Shown here one piece after another: positions 41,176-52,741 of a stretch of 64,000 nt of DNA. The translations under genes were made by a program, and so were the position numbers. Each line of letters opens with the position of its first letter. The stretch's first letter is position 1. This DNA comes from Diphasiastrum complanatum (taxonomy: Eukaryota > Streptophyta > Lycopodiopsida > Lycopodiales > Lycopodiaceae): positions 39,743,515-39,807,514 of the forward strand of contig CM055110.1 in assembly GCA_029204225.1 (NCBI GenBank), given 5' to 3'. The notes below the pieces were generated by a model that searched no databases, was not told the origin of the DNA, and was given only the letters and a program-made list of their open reading frames with translations.

Positions 41176-42920
41176 TGTTGTCAAGAAGTTGAAGGCTTCC
41201 ACCTTCTCCTCCTAAGTCGTTTGTAGCACAGGAAGTAGGGCTCGAACCTAGGAGCCTTGAAGATGCATGCAAAACAAAAGGGTTAACACTATTTCTACTT
41301 GCAAGCAAGATGCCTTGAACACACAACTAAAACCAAATAGTACTAACTTTAAAACCAAAACCACACTAACTCTAACCCACTCTTCCACACCTTCTCCTCT
41401 CTCTCTCTCTCTCTTACACTATTACACTCTTCCACAAACTCTTAAAAAGCTCCACTAAATTAGAAACACATAATGATTTAGCACACATGCTAACATGGGC
41501 TACAATAGCAAGAACTTAGAGACAAAAGCAATAAGCATAAAGCCACACTATAATTAGCCACACTCCAAAATGAGCACAAGTGGACCCAAAATGGTAGCAC
41601 TTAGCTCTCTTGCATTAAGGATCCCAATTACATAGAAAGAGCTTCTCTTTATAGAAGCTTGTGGAGTGTCCTTTCCACAATTACTTATGGGACTAGGAAT
41701 TTCAAGTCTCAATACAGAATGCAAGTTCTTTTTTAGAATCTTGACATTGACCTTTGCATACTTTTTTAAAATCTGAGTTTAAACCTTGAGATTTGCAAAA
41801 ATTGATTTCTTGCCCCCTAGTGACTAATGGCACCACAAGTTGGACTTATGCACGCAGGGTGCCATACTTGGGCCTAACGCAACTTATCTACTAACGACTC
41901 TTCAAAATGGGCTTATACGCGCAGGATGCCATGCTTGGGCCATTAATTACACAAAATTGATATTTACATTAGCTTCTTCCCTGTAAGGTACTATTTTCCT
42001 CAGTTCTCCCAAGCTCCATTGAAATGTCCCTTAGGCCTTGTATTCTAGCCCCCACAGGGTGCGATGTGCTTTTCCCTTCTACTATTGCGAATGAGATTGT
42101 TGGTTAGCATGCTCAATTGGTAGTGTAAACTGTAGGATTCGTCGATGAGATGGTACTTAAGCCTTGCTCAAGAGCAATTGCATGCTAGTTAAAAGTCAAA
42201 TTCTAAAAGAATTTGAATAGATGTTTATAGTTGGTTACGCAAGCTATCTAATCAATTTCGAAAAATCCTAAGCATAATGCTAGGGGAAGGAGAATTTGAA
42301 GAGTACTTGGTGGCTAGAAAGTTTTGTGAAACTTGAATATTGAAATAGAACAACTTTCAAAAATGTCATTTTGACCAGCAACGAAAAAAGTTCTAGTGCT
42401 ACTATACATATGAGAATCTCAAAATTGTGGATTGCTCTTATACCTTAACAACACCCTTTTAGAGTTTAGGAAAATTATCCCAATGCAAGTTATGGAGTCA
42501 CAGGCATCACCCAATAAGTGATATGTTGGTGAAAATTTTCTCACCTCTCCCTAAGATCAAAAGCTCAATTTTAGTAAATAGCATAGTGGGACAAGAGAGA
42601 GAAAAAAAAAGTCCCACAACTTCATCTAGGTTGAACTTCTCAAATCATATAAAGGAATATGTATTTTTAATTTATGATGAGTATCCTACAATACATTTTT
42701 TTGTTTTTCTTTTTAGACTTGTGAGTATCTAGCCATCAATGTTTTTCTTCTATGAATCCTTGTTATGAGCACTAGTTCTAGTTCACCCAACCACCCTCAC
42801 TCTCCATAATAACACCTTTGAAGGTTGACTTAACACTTAGTGGGCTTTAACATCTTACTCTTCACTAATAGCATACTTGAGGATTGATTTTGCACTCAAC
42901 GGGCCCTAACATGTAGGGAA
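41176..42920 (-). repeat. LTR (at least partial) of E5
   Basis: Starts TGTTGTCAAGAAG on the plus strand. It carries a perfect Pol III B-box-like string GGTTCGAGCCC on the minus strand at about 41241-41251, and a duplicated block CTTATGCACGCAGGGTGCC / CTTATACGCGCAGGATGCC at about 41843 and 41914. The far end is not defined; E6 is inserted at 42921. Confidence 0.45.
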
Positions 42921-43533
42921 TGCTGAATTCACACATGTGGGATGCCCTACACATGTATTTTTGATCTCCTAAGTACAATAACACCATAAAGATCAGACTA
43001 GCATTGGTTGTCAATAGGAAAGCTGATCATTGAAGCAATATTATTGTGTTAGAAGCAAGATCTGTCAACAAAACATAAGACAAAGCATCATAAATGCCTC
43101 TACTCGGCTAGAGAAAGAAAATAGCAAGTACAAAACTCGTGGAGAGAGAGAGGGCACAAAGAGCTTGTCTTCAAATTTGCATTACACACAAATTTCATCA
43201 TATTCTCAATGAGAGTACATCACATATATATAGATCCATGGACTCTTTTCCTACTTTGAGTTGAATTGGAGTTGTGGATCCACCTCTCAAGCTATCTAGA
43301 CTTATCCAAGCCACCTCACTATGTCTAATTGTGCCACATAGTCTTTTCATGCATTAAATGTGGCATGTAAAGTACAAATGACAATTCCTATGGTAGCTCG
43401 AGTTTCTACTTCTACCTACCTTGAATATTTTATTCTAAGATGGGTCTTTACTAAGCCAAAAGAGCTCAATTCACCTTTGGCATTTCTAGGACCCATACTC
43501 ACAACATTAGATAGATTTTTCAATATTTTGACA
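42921..43533 (-). repeat. 3' LTR of E6
   Basis: Starts TGCTGAATTCACACATGTGG and ends ATATTTTGACA, matching both E8 LTRs. The palindrome is CACATGTG here and not CACGTG. Confidence 0.93.
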
Positions 43534-45899
43534 CTCCTCCTAAAAATGTAACTAATGTGGATTAAGCATTGATCATGAGATAAGACCAAGATTAGACCTA
43601 TCCTTTGAGAAGGCACTTTTGCAAAGTGGCTTTGTGAGAAGATCAATAATATACGAAGATGTGTCGACATGTTCTAAGTTTATTTCACCTCCAATGAGCT
43701 TTTCCCTTACAAAATGGTGAGCCACTTCTATATGCTTGCTTCTTGCATGAAAAATAGGATTGTTTGCAAGAGCTTTTGCCGATATGTTGTCACATTTGAT
43801 CAAGGGAATATCACCCTCTTTGATGCAATTTAGCTCCATGATTAACCTCTTGATCTGAAGCACTTCTTTAGTTGTTGTAGTGAGTGCTCTGTACTCGGCC
43901 TCACAAGATGATAGAGATATGGTATCCTACTTCTTTGAAAGCCAAGACACAAGATTGCCTCCGAGAAAGATAGTATATGCATTAATGGACTTCCGATCCA
44001 TTTTATCACTTGCAAAATCGGAATCTGAATAGCCAACAATGGTTAGATCTTCTTTTTTGTACAATAAACCATAATCTTGAGTAGAAGATACATATCTTAG
44101 AACTCTCTTGGCCATCTTCCAATGTTGGATCTTGGGATCTTGCATAAATTGACTGAATTTGTGCACACAATAGCTCAAATCGGGTCTAGTGATAGTAAGC
44201 CAAATTAAAGAGCCTATAAGACTCCTATAAAGTGTGATGTCCTCGAAGGATCTCTCATCACCTTTAATAGGATCTTTTACATGTTGCTCCATGGGAGTAT
44301 CTATGCCTTTACAATTTTGCATATTGAATTTTCTCAAATAGAAAAGACATATCCAGATTGACAAATAAAAGCATACTCTTCATGAAAATCAATCTCAAGG
44401 CCCAAAATGTAATGAATCTCTCCTAGATCTTGCATTTTAAATTCTTTTCCAAATGCATCTTTGGTTTCTTGAACTAGCATCAAACAACTTCCAATAAGAA
44501 TAATGTCATCTACATAGATTAAGAGAATGACAATATTACTACCATCAAATTTTAAGTACATAGAAGGATCATAGTCACTAAGCACAAATCCTAGAAAGTT
44601 GTTGAGTCTTGAATACCATGATCTAGGTGCTTGCTTTAAGCCATAAATACTTCTAAATAGCAAACACTCCTTAGATTTATCCTTGATAAATCCTTGAGGC
44701 TGTTCCATGTATATCTCCTCCTCAAGATAGCCATTCAAAAAAGTGTTGGAGACATCAAGTTGAAACAGTTTCCACTTAAAAAATTAGCCAAGAGAGATTA
44801 TGATTCTTATTGTCACCATCTTTGCTATAGGAGCAAAGGTTTCTTCATAGTCAAGGCCATATATTTGTGCAAAGCCTTTAGCGCACAATCTTGCCTTGTA
44901 CTTGTTGATGGAGCCATCATGATTGTACTTGATCTTGAACACCCACTTGCATCCAATGATATGCATGTAAGGTGGTGGATCCACTAGCTCCCATGTGTGG
45001 TTGGTGATCAAGGCATCATATTCAATCTTCGTGGCCTCATACCACTCCTTGGTATTGAGGGCTTCTTGAACATCTTTGGAATCCTCATGAGAAACAAAAT
45101 AAGCATAAGTGGAATCAAGATCCAGTTGTTTTCCTTTGTCATCATAAGTGAGCCTCTTGGGCTCGGATCTCTCCCTCATGGATCTTCTAGGAGTGAAAAT
45201 CTGAGGACTTCCATCTTCAAATCTTGACTCCTCCATATGTTGATTGTCTTCAATAAAAACAGGTGATAGATTTTGAGGTTGCTTGATCTCGGCCCCTCCA
45301 AGATTGGACTTTTCTTTTTCATGGAAAACTACATCTCTACTATCAATTACTTTAGAGGTAGAGAGAATGTAGATTCGATAGGCTTTCTTGTTGGATGAAT
45401 ATCCAACCATTACTCCTTTGCTTGCACAAGGATCATCCTTCGTTCTCGTTTCCAAGGGAATATGGACAAAGCATATGCATCCAAATACTCTAAGGTGATC
45501 AACCTTAGGTTTCTTCAAATAGAGTGCTTCATATGGTGACTTTCCTCCAAGTGCAACATGAGGGAGTCTATTGCAAAGATAGTTTGAACAATTAATAGCC
45601 TCACCCCAAAAGTCTTTTGGTAAAGATGCCTCAATTCTGATGGTTTTGGTACATTCACACAGTGTTCTATTCTTTCTTTCAGCCACTCCATTTTGAGATG
45701 GTGTATTTGCACAAGAAAACTCCCTTTTAATGCCTTCAAGCTCACAATAATTATGAAATTTATTGGAAGTGTATTCACCACCTCCATCACTTCTAAGAAT
45801 CTTGATTTTTTAAGAAAATTGCTTTTCAACTAGAGCTTTGAACTTTAGGAAATAGTCAAACACCATAGATTTTGAAGCTAGAAGATATACCCAAGTAAA
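43534..45899 (-). pseudogene. E6 integrase (partial)-RT-RNase H
   Basis: Read 5' to 3' on the minus strand: partial integrase core with LRSDGGGEY and [11 protein letters not shown], a TAA in place of Tyr in FSYKIKIL near 45808, then IGCKWVFKIKYNHDG, FAPIAKMVTIR, an in-frame TAA at 44784-44786 that E8 also carries, LDVSNxFLNGYLEEE, IYVDDIILIG, a one-base deletion near 44338, TITRPDLSYCVH, DSDFASDKMDRKS, a TAG replacing Gln in LSKKQDTISL at 43927, and HARSKHIEVAHHF. Three private lesions and one shared lesion make it dead. Confidence 0.9.
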
Positions 45900-46473
45900 C
45901 CTTCAACTTTCAATAAGTCTTTCAGAGGCTAAACAGGCATGCATGTCTTTAAATCCCAAAATCTTTTATTCTTCTTATGCACACCTACAGATTATTTTGC
46001 ATCATCATGCAGTATAAATCTCAACAGGTAGGTTTGCATAAACTTAAAAATAATCGTGATTGGTTGCACTACTCAACCTAGGGATTAGAAAAATCTCTAA
46101 CTATCATAGTTTATCTATAGTTTTCACATAGAGGACAAGATACAACAACTCATTATGTCAGCGAGAGAATTCCAATATGTCGACGAGAGAATCCCTACCT
46201 CATTATATATAGAGTAGAATCATGTGCATGAAACCATGCAACCCCCATGCGGGTCAACTATAAATAGATCATATCTCTTCATGCAGTCTTCTTGCCTATA
46301 TCCGTCACATAGACATGCAATACTCCATATGTCTCAATTAGAGTGTCTGGGTCCTCTCAAGGTTATTAGTCACAAACTGGCCTTGACATGGAATTAAATC
46401 ATGGCGTGACCAATAATCTCGAATACTGGAGTGCTGGTCTACCATATTAGGACTATCCTAGATCCTTAACTGA
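45900..46473. other. Unassigned stretch between two copia fragments
   Basis: No coding frame. It has TATAAATAG and repeated GCGAGAGAAT(T/C)CC (about 46158, 46179). It may be part of another LTR, but no end or duplication supports this. Confidence 0.4.
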
Positions 46474-47159
46474 ATATGGCCATGATAGGTTCACTCATCT
46501 ATCTAATCATTACTAGACCAGATCTAAGCTATTGTGTTGAAAGATTAAGTCAATTTAAGCAAGATCCTAGTGAGGAGCATTGGAAGCTAGGAAAGCGAGT
46601 TTTGAGATACATCATTGGAACTCGAGATTTTTGCATATTGTATGAGGGATCATCATCTAATATTTTTGGATTTTTAGATTAGGACTATGCTGGAGATGTA
46701 ATGGATAGGAAATCCATTAGTGCTCATTGTATTTTCATAGGTGATGGAGCTATATCATGGATGTCGAAGAAACAAGCCATTATCTCATTGTCATCTAGTG
46801 AGGCCGAGTACAAAGCTCTTACACATTGCATAAAGGAGATGGTATGGATCAAGAGGATGATCAAGGATCTTCACTTGTTGGATTTTTCAGAGAGCCCAAT
46901 CATCTTCTATGACAATCAATCAGCCCAAAGAATGGCAACCAGTCCTATCTTTCATGCTAGGAGCAAGCATATTGAAGTGCAATATCATTTTGTGAGGGAG
47001 CAAGTTGCAAAGGAGGTGGAGCTTCAACATGTGTCCTCAAGGGAATGTGTAGCGGATATCTTCACCAAAGCATTGGAAAAGGACTTGTTCATGAAGAATA
47101 GGACTTCACTTGGACTGTTATCAAAGTCCATGCTAAAACTAGTTGAAGAGGGAGTGTGA
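46474..47159 (+). pseudogene. E7 RNase H (with end of RT)
   Basis: Opens inside MIGSLIYLIITRPDLSYCVE and ends KLVEEGV. It resembles E4 residue by residue (QDPSEEHWKLGKRVLRYI, MDRKSISAHCIF, SSSEAEYKAL, HARSKHIEVQYHF, VEVQLQHVSSRECVADIFTK-like end). One in-frame TAG near 46680 replaces Ser in the DSD motif (FLD-stop-DYAGD), so a catalytic-region codon is lost. As in E4, the terminal TGA overlaps the start of the LTR (47157-47159). Confidence 0.88.
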
Positions 47160-47310
47160 AAGATTCAACTAGTTTGATCATATTTGCTATATTTTCATAT
47201 TTGGCAAATTGAGGCCAACTTTGTTTTAGACTTAGAGTTTGACTTTTCAACATTCATTAGTCTAAATTTCATTTGAATAGACACTTTTCTAAAGTGTGGG
47301 AAAGTTAGAA

Positions 47311-47458
47311 GGCGAGTTTGAGTAGATTCAAATTTAAATGTTGGGTACTTTGAATCTAGACCAATAGTAGGGTTAGCATTTTGGCGAGTTTGAGTAGATT
47401 CAAATTTGAATGTTGGGTACTTTGAATCTAGACCCAAAAATAGTAGGGTTAGCATTTT
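47311..47458 (+). repeat. Tandem duplication in the E7 LTR
   Basis: Two units beginning GGCGAGTTTGAGTAGATTC (47311 and 47383) and ending GGGTTAGCATTTT. The second has four extra A-rich bases. Confidence 0.9.
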
Positions 47459-47882
47459 GGAATTTTGGACTTGCTATGAAAGGATGTAACTCATGGAGAG
47501 GAATATTTTCTCTCTTCTCTATTCATTTCATGCTTATACACGGTTCTCTTGGGTTCTACTATCCATTGGTGACTATACTTGTGATTGCATGCAATTCTAT
47601 GTGTAGAATGATCTATATTTATTATTGCTTTTCTAGAAAATGGAAGACAAGTATGTTTATCTGTGATTCTGACATTCTAGGGATGCTGAAAAGCGAATCT
47701 GAACGTGGCAAATGTTCTTACAAGAGCTATGATTGGGTGAAAAATATGTTCTCTGTGAAATCTCATAACAAATACTTGTTTTTTCCCTATTATTTCCTGT
47801 CCTCGAGCAGGGTCAGAGTACGTGTGGTAGAGCGAGGGCTGATGGCTGAGTTTATAGGACCTGCATTGATTCACTGGTTGTG

Positions 47883-47887
47883 TTTTC
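47883..47887. repeat. Target-site duplication of E8 (TTTTC), left
   Basis: Recurs at 54030-54034. Confidence 0.9.
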
Positions 47888-48503
47888 TGCTGAATTCACA
47901 CGTGTGGGATGCCCTACACATGTATTTTTGATCTCCTAAGCACAATAACACCATAAATATCAGACTAGCATTGGTTGTCAATAGGAAAGCTGATCATAGA
48001 AGCAATATTATTGTGTTACAAGCAAAATCTGCCAACAAAACATAAGACAAAGCATCATAAATGTCTCTACTCGGCTAGAGAGAGAAAATAGAAGGTACAA
48101 AACTCGTGGAGAGAGAGAGAGAGAGCACAAAGAGCTTGTCTCCAAATTTGCATTACACAAAAATTTCATCATTTCTCAATGAGAGTACATCACATATATA
48201 TAGATCCATGGACTCTTTTCCTACTTTGAGTTGAATTGGAGTTGTGGATCCACCTCTCAAGCTATCTAGACTTATCCAAGCCACCTCACTATGTCTAGTT
48301 GTGCCACATAGACTTTTCATGCATTAAATGTGGCATGTAAATTACAAATGGCAATTCCTATGGTAGCTCGAGTTTCTAGTTCTACCTACCTTGAATATTT
48401 TATTCTAAGATGGGTCTTTACTAAGCCAAAAGAGCTCAATTCATCTTTGGCATTTTTAGGACTCATACTCACAACATTAGATAGATTTTTCAATATTTTG
48501 ACA
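47888..48503 (-). repeat. 3' LTR of E8
   Basis: 616 bp, TGCTGAATTC...TTTTGACA. Carries CACACGTGTG at 47897-47906. Confidence 0.95.
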
Positions 48504-48512
48504 CTCCTCCTA
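48504..48512 (-). other. Polypurine tract of E8
   Basis: Minus strand TAGGAGGAG directly before the 3' LTR; the same tract is present in E6 and E10. Confidence 0.85.
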
Positions 48513-48521
48513 AACATGTAT

Positions 48522-51500
48522 CTAATGTGGATCAAGCATTGATCTTGAGATAAGACTAAGATTAGACCTATGCTTTGGGAAGGCACTTTTGCAAAGTGGC
48601 TTTGTGAGAAGATCAGCAATACACGAAGATGTGTCAACATGTTCTAAGTTGATTTCACCTCCAATGAGCTTTTCTCTTACAAAATGGTGTGCCACTTCTA
48701 TATGCTTGCTTCTTGCATGAAAAATAGGATTGTTTGCAAGAGCTTGTGCCGATATGTTGTCACATTTGATCAAGGGAAGACCACCCTCTTTGATGCAATT
48801 TAGCTCCATGATTAACCTCTTGATCTGAAGCACTTCTTTAGTTGTTGTAGTGAGTGCTCTGTACTCGGCCTCACAAGATGATAGAGATATGGTATCCTGC
48901 TTCTTTGAAAGCCAAGACACAAGATTGCCTCCAAGAAAGATAGTATATGCATTAATGGACTTCCGATCCATTTTATCACTTGCAAAATCGGAATTTGAAT
49001 AGACAACAATGGTTAGATGTTCATTTTTGTACAATCAACCATAATCTTGAGTAGAAGATACATATCTTAGAACTCTCTTGGCCATCTTCCAATGTTGGAT
49101 CTTGGGATCTTGCATAAATTGACTGAATTTGTGCAAACAATAGCTCAAATCGGGTCTAGTGATAGTAAGCCAAATTAAAGAGCCTATAAGACTCCTATAA
49201 AGTGTGATGTCTTCGAAGGATCTTTCATCACCTTTAATAGGATCTTTTACATGTTGCTCCATGGGAGTATCTATGCCTTTACAATTTTGCATATTGAATT
49301 TTCTCAACATAGAAAAGACATATCTAGATTGACAAATAAAAGCATACTCTTCATGAAAATCAATCTCAAGGCCCAAAATGTAATGGATCTCTCCTAGATC
49401 TTGCATTTTAAATTCTTTTTCTAATGCATCTTTGGTTTCTTGAACTAGCATCAAAAAACTTCCAATAAGAATAATGTCATCTACATAGATTAGGAGAATG
49501 ACAATATTACTACCATCAAATTTTAAGTACATAGAAGGATCATAGTCACTAAGCACAAATCCTAGAAAGTTGTTGAGTCTTGAATACCATGATCTAGGTG
49601 CTTGCTTTAATCCATAAAGACTTCTAAATAGCAAACACTCCTTAGATTTATCCTTGATAAATCCTTGAGGCTGTTCCATGTATATCTCCTCCTCAAGATA
49701 GCCATTCAAAAAAGCGTTGGAGACATCAAGTTGAAACAGTTTCCACTTAAAAAATTAGCCAAGAGAGATTATGATTCTTATTGTCACCATCTTTGCTACA
49801 GGAGCAAAGGTTTCTTCATAGTCAAGGCCATATATTTGTGCAAAGCCTTTAGCGCACAATCTTGCCTTGTACTTGTTGATGGAGCCATCATGATTGTACT
49901 TGATCTTGAACACCCACTTGCATCCAACGATATGCATGTAAGGTGGTGGATCCACTAGCTCCCATGTGTGGTTGGTGATCAAGGCATCATATTCAATCTT
50001 CATGGCCTCATACCACTCCTTGGTATTGAGAGCTTCTTGAACATCTTTGGGCTCCTCATGAGAAACAAAATAAGCATAAGTGAAATCAAGATCCAGTTGT
50101 TTTCCTTTGTCATCATAAGTGAGCCTCTTGGGCTCGGATCTCTCTCTCATGGATCTTCTAGGAGTGAAAATCTGAGGACTTCCATCTTCAAATCTTGACT
50201 CCTCCATATGTTGATTGTCTTCAATAAAAACAGGTGATAGATTTTGAGGTTGCTTGATCTCGGCCCCTCCAAGATTGGACTTTTCTTCTTCATGGAAAAC
50301 TACATCTCTACTATCAATTACTTTAGAGGTAGAGAGAATGTAGATTCGATAGGCTTTCTTGTTGGATGAATATCCAACCATTACTCCTTTGCTTGCACAA
50401 GGATCATCCTTCGTTCTCGTTTCCAAGGGAATATGGACAAAGCATATGCATCCAAATACTCTAAGGTGATCAACCTTAGGTTTCTTCAAATAGAGTGCTT
50501 CATATGGTGACTTTCCTCCAAGTGCAACATGAGGGAGTCTATTGCAAAGATAGTTTGAACAATTAATAGCCTCACCCCAAAAGTCTTTTAGCAAAGATGC
50601 CTCAATTCTGATGGTTTTGGCATATTCACACAGTGTTCTCATCTTTCTTTCAGCCACCCCATTTTGAGATGGTGTATTTGCACAAGAGAACTCCCTTTTA
50701 ATGCCTTCAAGCTCACAATAATCATGAAATTTATTGGAAGTGTACTCACCACCTCCATCACTTCTAAGAATCTTGATTTTGTAAGAAAATTGCTTTTCAA
50801 CTAGAGCTTTGAACTTTAGGAAATAGTCAAACACCGTAGATTTTGAAGCTAGAAGATATACCCAAGTAAATCTAGTGAAATCATCAATGAAAGTTACAAA
50901 GCAAGTAGCACCACCCTTGCTCTTTGAAGATGAGAAGTGCACATCCGAGGGTATGAGCTCCAATGGATGTGTAGTCTTGATAGATGACTTTGAAAAAGGC
51001 TTCTTATGAGACTTAGATATGGCACAAGCCCTACATGGCTTGAAATTCTTGGAGATAAGATTAGGCAAGCCAATAGCTTTGGCTGTTTTCACCATGGACA
51101 CCATAGAATTATAGTTAGGATGACCCAACCTTCTATGCCATAGATCCTCCAAAGACATATGAGTAGCAAAAGCACTATCACAAGAGTTAGCATACTCTTT
51201 AAGATCAAGCTTGTAGATTCCACCATATCTAGACCCAAATGCAAGGATTTCATCATGCTTCTTGATTGTACATGTATCAACATTGAAATTCACATCTAGT
51301 CCACTATCAAACAATTGTCCAACACTAATAAGATTTTTTGTTAGCTTGGGAACAAAAAGTACATTAGACAAAGAAAGAACTTTTGATGAAGAAAGCTTTA
51401 AGGGAATGGTCCCTATGCCTTCAATAGCACACTCATGATCATTTGCTGTGTAGATGGACTTCTTGTCTCCTTCATAAGGTGACATGGATGAAAAAGAATA

Positions 51501-51590
51501 CTTGGAGCTACACATATGTGAGGAAGCTCCACTGTCTATATACCAGGAACCATCCTTCTTGAAAGGTGATGAAGAAAAACTCGAGACCAT
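48522..51590 (-). pseudogene. E8 protease-integrase-RT-RNase H
   Basis: The protease (WYIDSGASSHM near 51545) and integrase frame is open to 49755: WHRRLGHPNYNSM, CRACAISKSH, SDVHFSSSKSKGG, LRSDGGGEYTS and [10 protein letters not shown] are all in place. The RT begins IVGCKWVFKIK and is interrupted by TAA at 49755-49757, one codon replaced with no indel relative to E4. RT resumes LDVSNAFLNGYLEEE, IYVDDIILIG and TITRPDLSYCLH to a TGA at 49030 (Leu codon in E6). RNase H follows with NSDFASDKMDRKS and HARSKHIEVAHHF to 48522. Suppression of two stops would restore the full enzyme set, so the lesions are recent or the copies move in trans. Confidence 0.93.
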
Positions 51591-52672
51591 AAGAGATCTC
51601 TCTTCATCACTTGCATGAGCATCTTCCTTCTCTTCATTAGAAATGTTGGCTTGCTTGAATTGACTCTTCTTCTTGAAGCAATTGGTGGCATAATGCCCCT
51701 TCTTGCCACAAAAGAAACACTTGATGTTTTTCTTCTTCTTCTTGGATGTGGAAGCTTGAGAGGACTCATCCTCATCTCCTTTCTCCTTGGAAATAAGATT
51801 GTTCTTGCTTGAAGAGAATTGGTGTTGATTCTTACTTCTTGTCTTGTGCTTGTCTTTGGTAAAGAGAGCTTTACCATCAATTTGAGGGACAGTCTCTCCA
51901 TTTTCAAGAGTTTATACTCTTGTCTTGATTCTTCAGAAATGAGCACACTTTGGAGTGCTTCCAAACTTGGTAGCTCCTCCTTAATGGCATAACTCTGAAC
52001 AAGGTTGCCATATTCCTCCTTTAACCCATTAAGTATGACTTGAACAAGTTCATATTGGTTGATGGAGTCTCCTATGCATGACAATTCTCTATGGAGGTCT
52101 TTAACTCTCATTACATAAGCTGAAGCACATTCATCGCTTCTTTGTACACTTTGAAAAATTTGGTTTCTTAGTGTTAGAAGTCTAGAAGTATTTTTTGCCT
52201 CATAGATAGACTTGAGAGTATCCCAAGCATCTTTGGCATTAGTACAAACACCAATTTCTCTTAAGATGTCATTTGAGACATTCATCTTAATATAATGTAG
52301 AGCCATCCTTCTTCTTCCTGTGATCAGTGTCACAAACCAGGCCATACAGCCAACAAATGCTGGTTCAATCTAGCAATACCTTGCATGCACTGCAAGAAGA
52401 AGGGGCACTCTACATACGATTGTAGATTCAACCTAAAAAGAAAGAACAAAGCTGAGAAAACAAATGTTGCATAGTCATCAAAGGATGCAGATAGAGGTCT
52501 TTTTGTACTTTGGAATTTTTTGAGGAATTTGTGGGTCTTCTTCAATGCCAAGTACAATATCCATCACATCTTGTAGTATTAAGACAGATTCCATTCTAAC
52601 CTTCCAAATTGAGTAATTGGAGGTTGACAATCCTTCACTTGCTTCTAATAGAAAGACACCCATTGAAGTCAT
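51591..52672 (-). pseudogene. E8 Gag, disrupted by an antisense insertion and a frameshift
   Basis: Start taken at 52672 (MTSMGVFLLEASEGLSTSN), matching E2. The reading reaches IPQKIPKYKK at about 52500 and then runs into about 180 bases of foreign DNA. Gag resumes at RMALHYIKMNVSND (52310) with WDTLKSIYEAKNTSRLLTLR, as in E2. Near 51890 the frame shifts; in the other frame the zinc knuckle CFFCGKKGHYATNC (about 51725-51685) and ASDEERSLMVSSFSS lead into the protease. Confidence 0.88.
52314..52497 (+). pseudogene. Foreign double zinc-knuckle fragment inside E8 gag (antisense)
   Basis: On the plus strand, opposite to E8, codons from 52319 to the TAG at 52472 encode CDQCHKPGHTANKC, a short spacer WFNLAIP, and CMHCKKKGHSTYDC, then a basic tail RFNLKRKNKAEKTNVA. 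Both are exact CX2CX4HX4C knuckles. E2 lacks this sequence at the same place, where KYKKRARMAL is continuous. The paired knuckles and NL/basic tail resemble gypsy Gag proteins (compare CDICDFMGHTSLYC of E3) more than copia Gag. No target-site duplication could be fixed. Confidence 0.75.
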
Positions 52673-52741
52673 GAAGAATGATGGAAATAAAAAAAGATGG
52701 ATGAAAGAATTGCTTTTCTTCTCACTATAGGAACCAATCAA

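Larger units (their letters stand above)
37970..42920 (-). mobile_element. E5: probable large Ty3/gypsy derivative, 5' part
   Basis: On the minus strand an LTR end (41176 upward) is followed by a tRNA-Asp-type PBS, an A-rich leader, a minisatellite, and then the unknown coding remnant at 39921-37970. No gag, protease, RT or integrase is seen downstream. The layout suits a non-autonomous large retrotransposon derivative or an element with an extra first ORF. The outer LTR end is hidden by the insertion of E6 at 42921, and no second LTR was found, so the extent is uncertain. Confidence 0.4.
42921..45899 (-). mobile_element. E6: 3' part of a Ty1/copia element (E8 family)
   Basis: A 613-bp LTR (42921-43533) is followed on the minus-strand upstream side by RNase H, RT and part of integrase. 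Nucleotide identity to E8 is very high by eye throughout. Similarity ends at 45899 within the integrase core, where unrelated DNA starts. The 5' half is missing. Confidence 0.9.
46474..47887 (+). mobile_element. E7: 3' end of a Ty1/copia element (E4-related)
   Basis: RT-RNase H remnant on the plus strand followed by an LTR starting at 47155. The upstream part is missing from 46474. The LTR is cut by E8 at 47887; its remainder should lie beyond 54035 but could not be identified. Confidence 0.7.
47155..47887 (+). repeat. LTR of E7 (interrupted by E8)
   Basis: Begins TGTGAAAGATTC right after the polypurine GAAGAGGGAG. Contains a 72-76 bp tandem duplication at 47311-47458. The true end was not found. 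Confidence 0.6.

Noticed and set aside
41236-41256. tRNA gene
   Set aside because: Only a B-box-like string is present; no cloverleaf can be drawn from the flanking bases.
47410-47931. A 173-codon plus-strand frame
   Set aside because: It crosses from the E7 LTR into the E8 LTR through the target-site duplication, so it cannot be an ancestral gene.
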